A stretch of 64,000 nt of DNA from CAZWEZ01 sp964632795 (GTDB taxonomy: Bacteria; Pseudomonadota; Alphaproteobacteria; Rhodospirillales; 2-02-FULL-58-16), in contig CAZWEZ010000004.1 of NCBI GenBank assembly GCA_964632795.1, forward strand, positions 1 through 64,000. Reading direction: 5' to 3'. Positions 34,347 through 42,114 of this stretch are shown piece after piece; position 1 is the stretch's first letter; each line of letters opens with the position of its first letter. The notes under the pieces were generated by a model. That model had not been told where the DNA came from. It ran no database searches and was given only the letters and a program-made list of their open reading frames with translations. The translations under genes were made by a program, and so were the position numbers.

Positions 34347-34721
34347 TCATTCCACGATCAACCTGCCCTTGAGCATGCCCATCTGGCAGGCGAACTCGTA
34401 CTCACCCGGTTTTTCCGGAAGGAAATCGATCGCCACCGTTTCACCGGTCGGCAACTTGGCGCTCTTATCGAAGTCGGGGAACAGCACCATTTCCGAACAA
34501 GTTGCCGTCTCCTCGCGGCGGAAGTTGAGCCGCACCGGCCGTCCGCGCTCGACGACGATGGTATCCGGGGTGTAGCCGCCCTTGACCACGATCAGGGCTT
34601 CCTGGCGGCTGCCGACGGCGACGGCCGCCGTCCTCTTCGCCTGCTTGAGCCAGAAGAACCAGACGATAAGGCCGATAAGCGCCAGGCCGAGTATCGTGAC
34701 CAACCATTGATCGGCGGTCAT
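34347..34721 (-). CDS. Membrane-anchored cupredoxin-like protein
   Basis: A 124-residue protein: one N-terminal helix (about 5-24), then a cupredoxin_1 (EfeO-type) domain. Key segments are KGGYTPDTIVVERGRPVRLN, TATCSEMVLFPDF with a Cys and Met, LPTGETVAIDFLPEKPGEYEF and the C-terminal ligand loop ACQMGMLKG with Cys and Met. It probably binds copper on the periplasmic side. Its start overlaps the copA stop (ATGA-type), so it is produced in step with the copper exporter and may receive copper from it. Confidence 0.85.
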   Translation of the reverse strand: MTADQWLVTILGLALIGLIVWFFWLKQAKRTAAVAVGSRQEALIVVKGGYTPDTIVVERGRPVRLNFRREETATCSEMVLFPDFDKSAKLPTGETVAIDFLPEKPGEYEFACQMGMLKGRLIVE

Positions 34722-37048
34722 GACGCCACCCCCTTGGGCTTGAAGAAACGAAGGCGGTTGGCGTTGCTCACCACGGTCACCGAGCTGAAGGCCATGGCGG
34801 CTCCGGCGATGATCGGCGACAACAGCATCCCGAAAAACGGATAGAAAACACCCATCGCGACGGGAAGGCCGAGGACGTTGTAACCGAAGGCCCCAAGCAG
34901 ATTCTGGCGGACATTGCGCATGGTCGCGCGGCTGATCTCGATCGCCGTCGCCACTCCCAACAGGCTGCCCGTGATGAGGGTGATATCGCTGGCCTCGATG
35001 GCGACGTCGGTGCCGGTGCCGATGGCCAGGCCGACATCGGCCTGGGCGAGAGCCGGCGCGTCGTTGATGCCGTCGCCGACCATGGCAACGGTCTTGCCTT
35101 CGGATTGCAGCATAAACACTTCATTGGCCTTTCGGAGGGGAAGCACTTCCGCGAAGACGCGGTCGACCCCGACCTGATCGGCTATTGCCTCGGCGGTCCG
35201 CCAGTTGTCACCCGTGAGCATGATCACTTCGATACCCATTCGGCGGAGCGCGGCAACGGCGGCCTTTGAATCCGGCTTCACCGTATCGGCGACCGCCACC
35301 ACGCCGGCGGCGCGACCATCAATGGCAACGTACATTGGTGTTTTCCCCAGGGGGGCCAAGTAATCCGCGATATCGGATAGACCCCTGGCTTCTATGTTCC
35401 GATCGGTCATCAGTTTGACGTTCCCGAGCAGAACTTCGTGACCATCGACACGCCCCGTAACCCCGTACCCGGCGATTGCACGGAAATCCACGGCCTTTGA
35501 AAGGATGAGGCCGCGTTCCTCGGCGCCCTTGATGATGGCCTCTCCCAAGGGATGCTCCGAGCCCCGTTCCAGGGAGGCGGCAAGTCGCAGCACCTCGTCG
35601 TCTTCGAAGTCGGGCATAACCACGACGTCGGTGAGCACAGGTTCACCCCGGGTGATCGTGCCGGTCTTGTCGAGCACGATGGCGTCGATTCTCTCCGCCG
35701 TCTGCAAGGCGTCCCCGGAGCGGATCAGGATGCCGTTCTCGGCCCCTTTGCCGATTCCCACGGTCAACGACGTCGGCGTCGCCAGGCCAAGGGCGCAGGG
35801 ACAGGCGATAATGAGGGTCGTGACAAGAACGATGGTGGAGAAGACGAAGCGCGGTTCCGGCCCCAAATCGTACCAGACGACGAAAGCCAGAACGGCCAGG
35901 ATCAATACCGCCGGGACAAAATAGCCCGCGAACTTGTCGACGATCCTCTGAATCGGCGCCTTGGACCCCTGGGCCTCCTGGACCAGGGTGATGATGGAAG
36001 CCAGCGCCGTGTCCTTGCCCACCTTGGTGGCGCGAAAGCGGAAACTTCCCATCTTGTTCATGGTGCCGCCGATGACCTCGTCGCCGAGGTTCTTCTCGAC
36101 CGGGATCGATTCGCCGGTGATCATCGACTCGTCCACGGCGCTGCCCCCCTCGACGACTTCGCCGTCGACCGGGATCTTCTCCCCGGGACGAACGATCACC
36201 GTGTCACCGACCAGGACCTCCTCGACTGGAATGTCGATCTCCTGGCCTTCCCGGAGGATTCGCGCGGTTTTCGCCTGCAGGCCGATCAGCGTGCGGATGG
36301 CCTCCGAGGTCCGCCCCTTGGCTTTGTTTTCCAGGGCCAGGCCCAGCACGACCAGGGCGATGACGACGGTGGTCACGTCCCAAAAGGGCTCGGCCAGTTC
36401 CGGGGAAGGAAACAACCCCGGAAAGGCGGTCGCCACGACCGAGTACAGGAAGGCGGCGGAAACGCCGATGGCGATCAGCGTATGCATGTTGGCCGAACGG
36501 TGCTTGAGCGCCGCCCACATGCCGGTGAAGAACCGCGAGCCCGACCACACCATGACGGCAAACGTCAATACGCCGAGGTTTCCCCAGAGAACCCTTTCAA
36601 CGGAACTCCCCGCCGGAATCCAGGCCCTCAGCCCGGGGATGATATCGGGGTACATGAAAACCACGTTGGGCACGGAAACCACGGCGGCCAGCCAGAACTT
36701 CCGCATCAGGGTCAGGTATTCCTGCTCGCGTTCATCCCGTTCCCTGTTCACCCCCGCATCGGTCGCGGGGGTAGGGTCGACCGCCTCGCAGCCACTGTCG
36801 GCGATCGTCTCGCGCAGGGAATCGAAATCCACCTTTGAAGGCTTGTATGTCACCTCCGCCGTTTTCGTGCCGAAATTGACGGTTGCCGAGATCACACCGG
36901 GAGTACCCAGCAGGGCGCTCTCGATATGGGAAATGCAGGAGGCGCAGCTCATGCCCTTGATCCCCAACCGCACCGAACACGCATCCGGGGCATGAACCGT
37001 CGAGGGGGATGGACCAGACGGTTGTCGGGAATCGGGACGGTCAGGCAT
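34718..37048 (-). CDS. copA: Copper-translocating P1B-type ATPase
   Basis: A 776-residue CopA. It has one N-terminal HMA domain with GMSCASC, eight membrane helices, the actuator TGES, the transmembrane metal site ACPCALGLATP, phosphorylation site DKTGTITRGEP, SEHPLGEAI and GDGINDAPALAQADVG. It exports Cu(I) from the cytoplasm. The start is ATG 37048, overlapping the YHS-protein gene by 8 bases; the longer upstream frame is antisense-like. It is the central gene of this copper operon. Confidence 0.95.
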   Translation of the reverse strand: MPDRPDSRQPSGPSPSTVHAPDACSVRLGIKGMSCASCISHIESALLGTPGVISATVNFGTKTAEVTYKPSKVDFDSLRETIADSGCEAVDPTPATDAGVNRERDEREQEYLTLMRKFWLAAVVSVPNVVFMYPDIIPGLRAWIPAGSSVERVLWGNLGVLTFAVMVWSGSRFFTGMWAALKHRSANMHTLIAIGVSAAFLYSVVATAFPGLFPSPELAEPFWDVTTVVIALVVLGLALENKAKGRTSEAIRTLIGLQAKTARILREGQEIDIPVEEVLVGDTVIVRPGEKIPVDGEVVEGGSAVDESMITGESIPVEKNLGDEVIGGTMNKMGSFRFRATKVGKDTALASIITLVQEAQGSKAPIQRIVDKFAGYFVPAVLILAVLAFVVWYDLGPEPRFVFSTIVLVTTLIIACPCALGLATPTSLTVGIGKGAENGILIRSGDALQTAERIDAIVLDKTGTITRGEPVLTDVVVMPDFEDDEVLRLAASLERGSEHPLGEAIIKGAEERGLILSKAVDFRAIAGYGVTGRVDGHEVLLGNVKLMTDRNIEARGLSDIADYLAPLGKTPMYVAIDGRAAGVVAVADTVKPDSKAAVAALRRMGIEVIMLTGDNWRTAEAIADQVGVDRVFAEVLPLRKANEVFMLQSEGKTVAMVGDGINDAPALAQADVGLAIGTGTDVAIEASDITLITGSLLGVATAIEISRATMRNVRQNLLGAFGYNVLGLPVAMGVFYPFFGMLLSPIIAGAAMAFSSVTVVSNANRLRFFKPKGVAS

Positions 37049-37463
37049 GGCTGCCGCCTCCCTCCGGGCGGTGTTCGAGGGCGGAAGAGGGGCGGGAGAC
37101 TGAGCCCCCCTCTCCCGCCAGGTGCAGGTGGGGGCCTGCCTCGAACTTCTCCCGGCAATCAGTTGAACAAAAGTAATAGACCTGGCCGTCATGGACGCTG
37201 GACTTGGCGTTGTCCGTGGACACCGTCTGGCCGCATACGGGATCGGTATCCTTTTCCGGAGCCGACCAACGAAGAGGCCCGGCCTCGGCGGGCGCTTTGG
37301 CCCGCTTGTCGTCACCGCCGCCGTCGCCGCAACAACCGCCTCCTGCCGCGTGATTTTCCTTTTTATGTCCGGAACCGTGGCCGAACATGTGCGACCCGCA
37401 TCCGAAACGCATCATCAGGAAGACCAAGCCGCCGAACAACAAAACTTGTAGAAGCGTGTCCAT
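37041..37463 (-). CDS. YHS-domain membrane protein with His/Cys-rich linker
   Basis: A 140-residue protein. An N-terminal helix (MDTLLQVLLFGGLVFLMMRF) is followed by a metal-binding-like linker rich in His, Gly and Cys (GCGSHMFGHGSGHKKENH, GGGCCGDGGG). A YHS domain comes next: DTDPVCGQTVSTDNAKSS, then GQVYYFCSTDCREKFEAGP. YHS domains bind metal and accompany copper ATPases. The C-terminal 30 residues have low complexity. Starts at ATG 37463; the stop overlaps the copA start by 8 bases, indicating coupling. Confidence 0.83.
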   Translation of the reverse strand: MDTLLQVLLFGGLVFLMMRFGCGSHMFGHGSGHKKENHAAGGGCCGDGGGDDKRAKAPAEAGPLRWSAPEKDTDPVCGQTVSTDNAKSSVHDGQVYYFCSTDCREKFEAGPHLHLAGEGGSVSRPSSALEHRPEGGGSHA

Positions 37464-37488
37464 GTCAATTTCCCCACTCTCGAACTGG

Positions 37489-37890
37489 TTACATCCCACG
37501 AGCCAGTAGAAACTTGTTGAAATGCTTGTCATAGGTGGCTGAATGGGTTTTCAGCCATTTCGTCATGAAGTCGAAAACCAGGGCATTGTCGTAATCGCCG
37601 CAAACGAGGGTGCGTTTCATCCTGTCCAGCTTTCTCAACAGTACGTCATGCGCCCACTTATGGGCGGCGGATCTCGGATAGCCGGTTTCCAGCATCAAGC
37701 GCTCTTCGCGTTCCAGATTGCGTGACAGCAATCGGATCGTGTCTTCGATTCGCCCACAGGTTCCCCCTGGATCGGTGCATATCACTCGCGGGTGGAAAAA
37801 TCGGTCGAGGACGAAGAACAGGCATTCCCGACTCGCCTCGAGGAATCTGGTATCGGAATCAGCGCCGGAGAAGTCGTTTGCACCGAACAT
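37489..37890 (-). CDS. Hemerythrin-like protein
   Basis: A 133-residue, all-helical protein. The diiron-type motif spacing is visible: EREERLMLETGYPRSAAHKWAHD (E, H-x3-H) and KTHSATYDKHFNKFL (H-x4-D). The N-terminal helix has FFHPRVICTDPGGTC with a His that may be the first ligand. Bacterial hemerythrins bind oxygen or sense oxygen/iron. Position in the copper operon, 25 bases upstream of the YHS gene, is unusual and may link oxygen or redox status to copper handling. Family assignment by motif only. Confidence 0.72.
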   Translation of the reverse strand: MFGANDFSGADSDTRFLEASRECLFFVLDRFFHPRVICTDPGGTCGRIEDTIRLLSRNLEREERLMLETGYPRSAAHKWAHDVLLRKLDRMKRTLVCGDYDNALVFDFMTKWLKTHSATYDKHFNKFLLARGM

Positions 37891-37951
37891 TGAGCGTTTC
37901 CCACCTCTGCTGTTTTCACGTCATGGCAACTCTGGACTGTCGCTGCCGCCT

Positions 37952-38191
37952 CTATTTCTCTTCCGGGCATACCTCATGGTCGGTCCCATCCTTGGCATGT
38001 TTGCTTGCCGACTCTGCCGGATCGTTGCCGCCCACGTGATCGCGCCGCCAGTCACGGAACAAGTCGATGCAGACGATGACGATGATGGTCAGGGAAACCA
38101 GGGACAGGACTCCGGGGAAACTTGAAAACCAGTGCCACCAGTCTCCGCCCCAACCCATCATGCCTTGTTGCGTCCAGTCGTCGTTCCGCAT
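37952..38191 (-). CDS. Small single-pass membrane protein, unknown function
   Basis: A 79-residue protein: a Trp/Gly/Met-rich start (QQGMMGWGGDWWHWFSSFPG), one hydrophobic helix (about 26-44), then a charged tail with two His and one Cys (HAKDGTDHEVCPEEK). Short MMGWG proteins of this type are often found next to copper export genes. It is the first gene of the copA operon, about 160 bases downstream of the candidate -10 of promoter block B. Confidence 0.65.
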   Translation of the reverse strand: MRNDDWTQQGMMGWGGDWWHWFSSFPGVLSLVSLTIIVIVCIDLFRDWRRDHVGGNDPAESASKHAKDGTDHEVCPEEK

Positions 38192-38519
38192 TGGAAATCA
38201 CCCGATTTGAAGGGGAGCAAGGTGGAAGTTCATTTCGGGTCTTTCGATTCATTCGGCCCGCCGGATGGCTCCGGTCTTGCGGTCCATGGCATGGTTATGT
38301 CCTTCTTGTCAGGCGCCCAATCGAACATCGAACCCTTGACCATCGACCTTCATTATCGGGATGTCTGTTACTGAAATTTGTCTGAAAATTCTTTTGTTGT
38401 GACAAAATTTGACGTTCCTCGGGTCTGTTACAATCTGTAACAAGAATTTTATTATTGAACGGTGGCGGTCCCATATTGTGCGCCCTTGCTCACCACCATA
38501 TTCAGCGTCGGGAAAGGCC
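38192..38519. other. Divergent control region of the copper operon and a small secreted-protein gene
   Basis: About 330 bases without a gene. It contains promoter block B (38352-38442). The remainder shows no repeat or gene. Confidence 0.6.
38352..38442. promoter_or_regulatory. Conserved promoter block B with TGTTAC boxes
   Basis: It holds CTGTTACTGAAATTTGTC (38365-38382), a TTGTGACAAAATTTGAC segment (about 38396-38412), and a 17-bp palindrome TGTTACAATCTGTAACA (38426-38442). On the minus strand a -10 GATAAT (38352-38357) lies 8 bases past the GTAACA core, as in block A. Order and spacing of the boxes agree with block A. It could drive the copper operon on the minus strand and the small secreted protein on the plus strand. 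Confidence 0.62.
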
Positions 38520-38780
38520 ATGCGTGCATCCGCTTTATCGGCATTTCTGATCGCCGTGCTTTTCAGTGCTCCGGTTTCCGCAGCCGACAACGACGGAGAC
38601 GATTGTGACGCTTTCGTCGCCAACCGGGCCCAGTATGAGTCCTGTCTGGAAAACCGCCGCGAACAGGGTGACACGGCGACTCCGGATGCGCAGCCACAAC
38701 GTCTCGAGGAACAAGAGTGCGAATGTTCGAAACACCACCGGGTGAAAGGCGACGCCATCGATAAGACATTGAAGAACTGA
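38520..38780 (+). CDS. Small secreted four-cysteine protein (paralogue of 18300-18569)
   Basis: An 86-residue protein with signal peptide MRASALSAFLIAVLFSAPVSA and an acidic mature start (DNDGDDCD). Cysteines at 29 and 42 occupy exactly the positions of its paralogue; a C-x-C pair follows at 67 and 69 (EQECECSKHH) with two adjacent His. The ribosome site GGGAAAGG and the surrounding bases also resemble the paralogue. The longer frame starting at 38409 has no signal peptide at its start, so ATG 38520 is preferred. The CxC-HH cluster and the copper neighbours suggest a metal-binding periplasmic protein; unproven. Confidence 0.72.
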   Translation: MRASALSAFLIAVLFSAPVSAADNDGDDCDAFVANRAQYESCLENRREQGDTATPDAQPQRLEEQECECSKHHRVKGDAIDKTLKN

Positions 38781-38861
38781 AAAGAAAAATCCGGGCCGAA
38801 CTCTCAGGGACAAGAAATCACTGTCGGAGGGGTCGACGGGTATCTTCCGGGAAGGCGTTAG

Positions 38862-39241
38862 AAATATCTCGTCAAGCTGATCCGCAGATAGCCGCCGCGG
38901 CGCAGGCCGTGGCCGGGGAACTGGAGCGTCACCGCCACTCCCGGTGGTCCGCGCGTCGGGTGCGATCAGGCGCTTCGCCAAGGCCGGCTCGTTGAGGGCC
39001 ACCTCCCTGATCCTGGCCAACCGGGCCTCGCTCAGGTCCCCGGGGCTCTCCACCAGATCGGCCACGGGCAGGTCGGCGCCTTCGGCCTCGGTGTGCTGGA
39101 AGTTGGTGATCGAATCGACCCGGATGACATGGGGGGTTGTCCTGGCCGAAGAACACCCGGTAGTCGGCGGTGATTTCGAGGTCCCGCACCCCCGCCCCGG
39201 CGGCGGCGACCGCCAGCAAACAGGCGATCACGACGGGTCAT
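38862..39241 (-). pseudogene. Degraded RND-superfamily exporter gene
   Basis: Three pieces of an RND/MMPL-type exporter can be read on the minus strand in different frames. Near 39230-39130: VVIACLLAVAAAGAGVRDLE and ITADYRVFFGQDNP. After a deletion and frame change: VDSITNFQHTEAEGADLPVA followed by DLVESPGDLSEARLARIREV and LAKRLIAPDARTTG. After another shift: VAVTLQFPGHGLRRG, then a stop. In intact homologues the FFGxDNP and SLTNFQH segments are about 100 residues apart and hundreds of residues follow. The gene is internally deleted, frameshifted and 3'-truncated. Confidence 0.7.
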
Positions 39242-39284
39242 CTGGTTCCGTGATTATCGGATTCCGAGTAACAAGTTGGCCTTC

Positions 39285-39584
39285 TCAGTGGCGGTATTTC
39301 AGGACATCCATCAGTTCCTCGACGATCTGCTCGATGTCGCCACGTGCCGCGGCGGTCGTGACATGGGTTTTGAGATGGCTGCGCAACACCAGGTCGCCGG
39401 TCTTGGCGAGCGCCCCGTCGACGGCCTTGATCTGCTTCAATACATCCACACAATAGATGTCGTCGTTGTCCAACATGCGGAGAATGCCTTCGACATGGCC
39501 TTTGATCGACAACAGGCGGCGGCGGGCCTCCGGCCGTGTCTCAGGATCGAGCCTGAGCGCGTGACACCCCCCCGCATCCATCAT
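39285..39584 (-). CDS. CsoR/RcnR-family metal-responsive repressor
   Basis: A 99-residue four-helix regulator of the DUF156 family: RRRLLSIKGHVEGILRMLDN, YCVDVLKQIKAVDGAL and LVLRSHLKTHVTTA. The metal-site positions are Cys45, His70 and His74, a Cys-His-His set nearer to RcnR than to the Cys-His-Cys of classical copper CsoR. It is translationally coupled to the copZ-like gene (four-base overlap), and a G-tract operator sits at their promoter. It should repress this pair and be released on metal binding. Metal identity (copper by context) is inferred. Confidence 0.88.
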   Translation of the reverse strand: MMDAGGCHALRLDPETRPEARRRLLSIKGHVEGILRMLDNDDIYCVDVLKQIKAVDGALAKTGDLVLRSHLKTHVTTAAARGDIEQIVEELMDVLKYRH

Positions 39585-39784
39585 GCCACCTGCGCTTCGT
39601 ATCCTTTTGCGGTGACGGCCTCGGCCAGAACCTGCGGTTCGGCTTCACCGCGAACCACCGCTTCGCCGCGATCCTTGCTCACCTCGACGACTTCGACCAC
39701 CCCCGGCACTTCGCTCAAGGCTTTTTGCACAACGCCGACGCAGTGTCCGCAGGTCATTCCCTTGATTTTCAGTCTGGTTTCCAT
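39581..39784 (-). CDS. copZ: Copper chaperone, HMA domain (CopZ-like)
   Basis: A 67-residue single HMA domain: METRLKIKGMTCGHCVGVVQ with the MTCxxC metal site, GVVEVVEVSKDRGEAVVRG, and a C-terminal helix ending AKGYEAQVA. It carries Cu(I) in the cytoplasm to the CopA ATPase. ATG 39784 follows GGGAG; a TTG at 39799 also opens the frame. It is the first gene after the CsoR-type operator. Confidence 0.92.
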   Translation of the reverse strand: METRLKIKGMTCGHCVGVVQKALSEVPGVVEVVEVSKDRGEAVVRGEAEPQVLAEAVTAKGYEAQVA

Positions 39785-39806
39785 GGTAGCAGCTCCCAAT
39801 CAAAGA

Positions 39807-39826
39807 CCCACCCCGGGGGGGGTGGG
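39807..39826. promoter_or_regulatory. CsoR-type operator at the copZ promoter
   Basis: CCCACCCCGGGGGGGGTGGG, a G/C-tract palindrome followed by ATATC. It closely resembles the operator of Mycobacterium tuberculosis CsoR as I remember it (CCCACCCC...GGGGTGGGATA). It lies between the -10 and the copZ start, so bound repressor would block transcription. Confidence 0.75.
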
Positions 39827-39835
39827 ATATCGCTC

Positions 39836-39864
39836 TGAATAACGTAGAGTTCGGAGGTTGTCAA
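39836..39864 (-). promoter_or_regulatory. Sigma-70 promoter of copZ-csoR
   Basis: Minus strand: perfect -35 TTGACA (39859-39864), 17 bases, -10 TATTCA (39836-39841). The operator at 39807-39826 covers the expected start site. Confidence 0.75.
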
Positions 39865-39906
39865 CTCCAGCGCAGGGGGGCCACAAACCATCGGCACCTA
39901 TCGGCC

Positions 39907-39924
39907 GGACATAGATTGTAACAA
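39907..39924 (+). promoter_or_regulatory. TGTTAC-type box ahead of the two-component system
   Basis: GGACATAGATTGTAACAA; its complement TTGTTACAATCTATGTCC matches the boxes in blocks A and B (TGTTAC-N5-T-N-TGTC). AGATTGTAACA is identical to part of the palindrome in block B. The box is 44 bases upstream of the response-regulator ATG and oriented toward it, as expected for autoregulation. Confidence 0.6.
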
Positions 39925-39967
39925 TTTTTTTCGGAATGACTCGAGAGGGTTTCATATACTTGGCGTC

Positions 39968-40687
39968 ATGGAAACCTCGCCGCACATACTCGTCGTCGAC
40001 GATAACCAGGAAATCCGCGACCTCCTTGCCAAATCCCTGTCCAAGGACGGTTTGCGGGTGAGCACGGCTGCTGACGGTAAGGTCATGCGCAGGGTTCTGG
40101 GGGAAAGCAAGATCGACCTGATCGTTCTGGACCTCATGCTGCCGGGAGACGACGGTCTCACCTTGTGCCGTCAACTGCGGGCTGAATCGTCAATTCCCGT
40201 AATCATGCTGACGGCGAAGGGAGAAGAGATCGACAGGGTGGTCGGCCTCGAAATGGGTGCCGACGATTACGTGGCAAAACCGTTCAGTTCCCGAGAACTT
40301 CTGGCACGAATAAAAGCCGTACTCCGCCGGTCCCAGTCACTGCCTTCGACACCAGAACCCCTCGAGGCCGGGGATTACCATTTTGCTGGTTGGAAACTCG
40401 ACACGGCCAAGCGGGTATTGGAATCCGCCGATGGCGTTGTCGTCCCTCTGAGTACGGGGGAATACGACCTTCTCATTGCTCTAGTCCGACATCCGCAAAG
40501 GGTGCTCAGCCGCGATCAACTCCTCGATCTTGCCAGGGGCCGGACTGCCACCACTTTTGACCGTAGCATCGACACCCAGGTAAGCCGCCTCAGAAGGAAA
40601 CTCGAGGAAAATCCGAAGGAACCCAAAATCATCAAGACCATCTGGGGCGGCGGCTACATGTTGACTTCTTCGGTCTCAAGAGAATGA
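39968..40687 (+). CDS. OmpR/PhoB-family response regulator
   Basis: A 239-residue regulator. The receiver domain has the acidic pair in ILVVDDNQEIRD, phospho-acceptor Asp55 (IVLDLMLPGDDG), MLTAKGE and KPFSSRELLARI. The C-terminal winged helix has STGEYDLLIALVRHPQRVLS and the recognition region TFDRSIDTQVSRLRRKLE. It overlaps the kinase gene by four bases. TGTTAC-type boxes near this gene and near two metal/cytochrome operons are candidate targets. The inducing signal is unknown. Confidence 0.93.
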   Translation: METSPHILVVDDNQEIRDLLAKSLSKDGLRVSTAADGKVMRRVLGESKIDLIVLDLMLPGDDGLTLCRQLRAESSIPVIMLTAKGEEIDRVVGLEMGADDYVAKPFSSRELLARIKAVLRRSQSLPSTPEPLEAGDYHFAGWKLDTAKRVLESADGVVVPLSTGEYDLLIALVRHPQRVLSRDQLLDLARGRTATTFDRSIDTQVSRLRRKLEENPKEPKIIKTIWGGGYMLTSSVSRE

Positions 40688-42078
40688 AACGGTTCCTTCC
40701 CAAGAGCCTGGTTGGCCAGACGATTGTCGTATTGGTGGTCGGGCTGACCGTCTCGCACGGCATAAGTATGACCATTTATTCCGGCGACCGGGAGGATGCA
40801 CTGAACATGATGGGGGGACACCACTTGGCGCAACGCATCGCCAAGGCCTCTCATCTGATTAGCGAAACTCCGGTCGAATGGCGGGAGCGCATCGTTTCGA
40901 CACTGGATGAACCTGTCTTTCGCGTTTTCTTGTCGCCAACCAGCACGTTGATTCCCTCCAAAGGAAAAGCTTGGCGGGCCACAATTATCAGTGATTTCGT
41001 TGAAAGACAGCTCAAGGATGATTCCGTTGGCCAAGTCATCGTCCAACTTCTTGACGATACGGTTGCCGAGCGGATTAACGGCCTCGAATCCCCGGTTCAA
41101 TGGGTCCGGATGTATTTGGACCGGATGATGCATATCGTTCCCCAGCACCAGTCGCTTCGTATCTCTATTGAACTCAACGACGGCCAATGGCTCAACTTCT
41201 CGAGCTCTATTCCGAGAGCCGGTTCGTTCTGGTCTGGCTCTGCCGTTCTTTCCATGTTGTCGATGGCCGTGGCGGTCATCCTCCTTTCATTATGGGTCGT
41301 CCGGCGACTGACCATACCCCTCGACGAGTTCGCCCGGGCCGCCGAACGGCTTGGAAAGGATGTCGCCGCACCTCCCCTGCCGGAAACGGGCCCAACCGAA
41401 CTGCGTATGGCAGCCCGCGCCTTCAATGAGATGCAGGAGCGCCTGCGACGCTTCATCGAGAACCGCACCCGGATGCTTGCCGCCATCTCGCATGATCTGC
41501 GGACGCCAATCACCCTGTTACGCCTGCGCGCCGAACTCATCGAAGACGAGGAGATGCGGACCAAGACGATGGTGACCCTCAACGAGATGGAGTCCATGAT
41601 TGCCTCGACGCTGGCCTTCGCTCGGGAGGATGCCGAGAACGAGGAGAACCGGGTCGTCGATATCGTGGCATTGCTGGAAAGCATCTGCGACGACATGATC
41701 GATGCCGGCCTTCCCGTCGAGGCGGAGTTGCCCGAAAGGATTCTTTTCGAATGCCGTCCGACTTCGTTGAAAAGGGTTCTCTCGAACCTGATTGACAATG
41801 CCGTCAAGTACGGCGGGAAAGCTCACGTCGCAATGAGCGACGAAGGTGAAGCTGTAAAGATCACCATCGAGGACAATGGCCCCGGCATCCCGGAGCAAGA
41901 ATTGGATCAGGTTTTCGCCCCGTTCTATCGTCTCGAGTCCTCCCGGAGCCCCGAAACCGGAGGAATCGGCTTGGGCTTGAGCGTCGCCCAGACCGTCGTC
42001 GATGCGCACGGAGGAAAGATCAAGTTGTCGAACCGGCACGAAGGAGGACTGCGGGTAAGCGTCGAACTGCCCCGTTAA
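40684..42078 (+). CDS. EnvZ-like sensor histidine kinase
   Basis: A 464-residue kinase. It has a membrane helix near residues 10-30, a periplasmic sensor domain of about 150 residues, a second helix (about 185-205), a HAMP domain (RRLTIPLDEFARAAERLGKD), the H-box AAISHDLRTPITLL with His270, an N-box NLIDNAVKYG, and ATP-lid motifs EDNGPGIP and GGIGLGLSVA. It phosphorylates the regulator encoded just upstream. The sensor domain has no motif I recognise; two adjacent His (GGHH, residues 44-47) near the membrane may be of interest for metal sensing. Confidence 0.93.
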   Translation: MKRFLPKSLVGQTIVVLVVGLTVSHGISMTIYSGDREDALNMMGGHHLAQRIAKASHLISETPVEWRERIVSTLDEPVFRVFLSPTSTLIPSKGKAWRATIISDFVERQLKDDSVGQVIVQLLDDTVAERINGLESPVQWVRMYLDRMMHIVPQHQSLRISIELNDGQWLNFSSSIPRAGSFWSGSAVLSMLSMAVAVILLSLWVVRRLTIPLDEFARAAERLGKDVAAPPLPETGPTELRMAARAFNEMQERLRRFIENRTRMLAAISHDLRTPITLLRLRAELIEDEEMRTKTMVTLNEMESMIASTLAFAREDAENEENRVVDIVALLESICDDMIDAGLPVEAELPERILFECRPTSLKRVLSNLIDNAVKYGGKAHVAMSDEGEAVKITIEDNGPGIPEQELDQVFAPFYRLESSRSPETGGIGLGLSVAQTVVDAHGGKIKLSNRHEGGLRVSVELPR

Positions 42079-42114
42079 TCGCGCAATACACTGATTTCTC
42101 AGGATTGACCGCTG

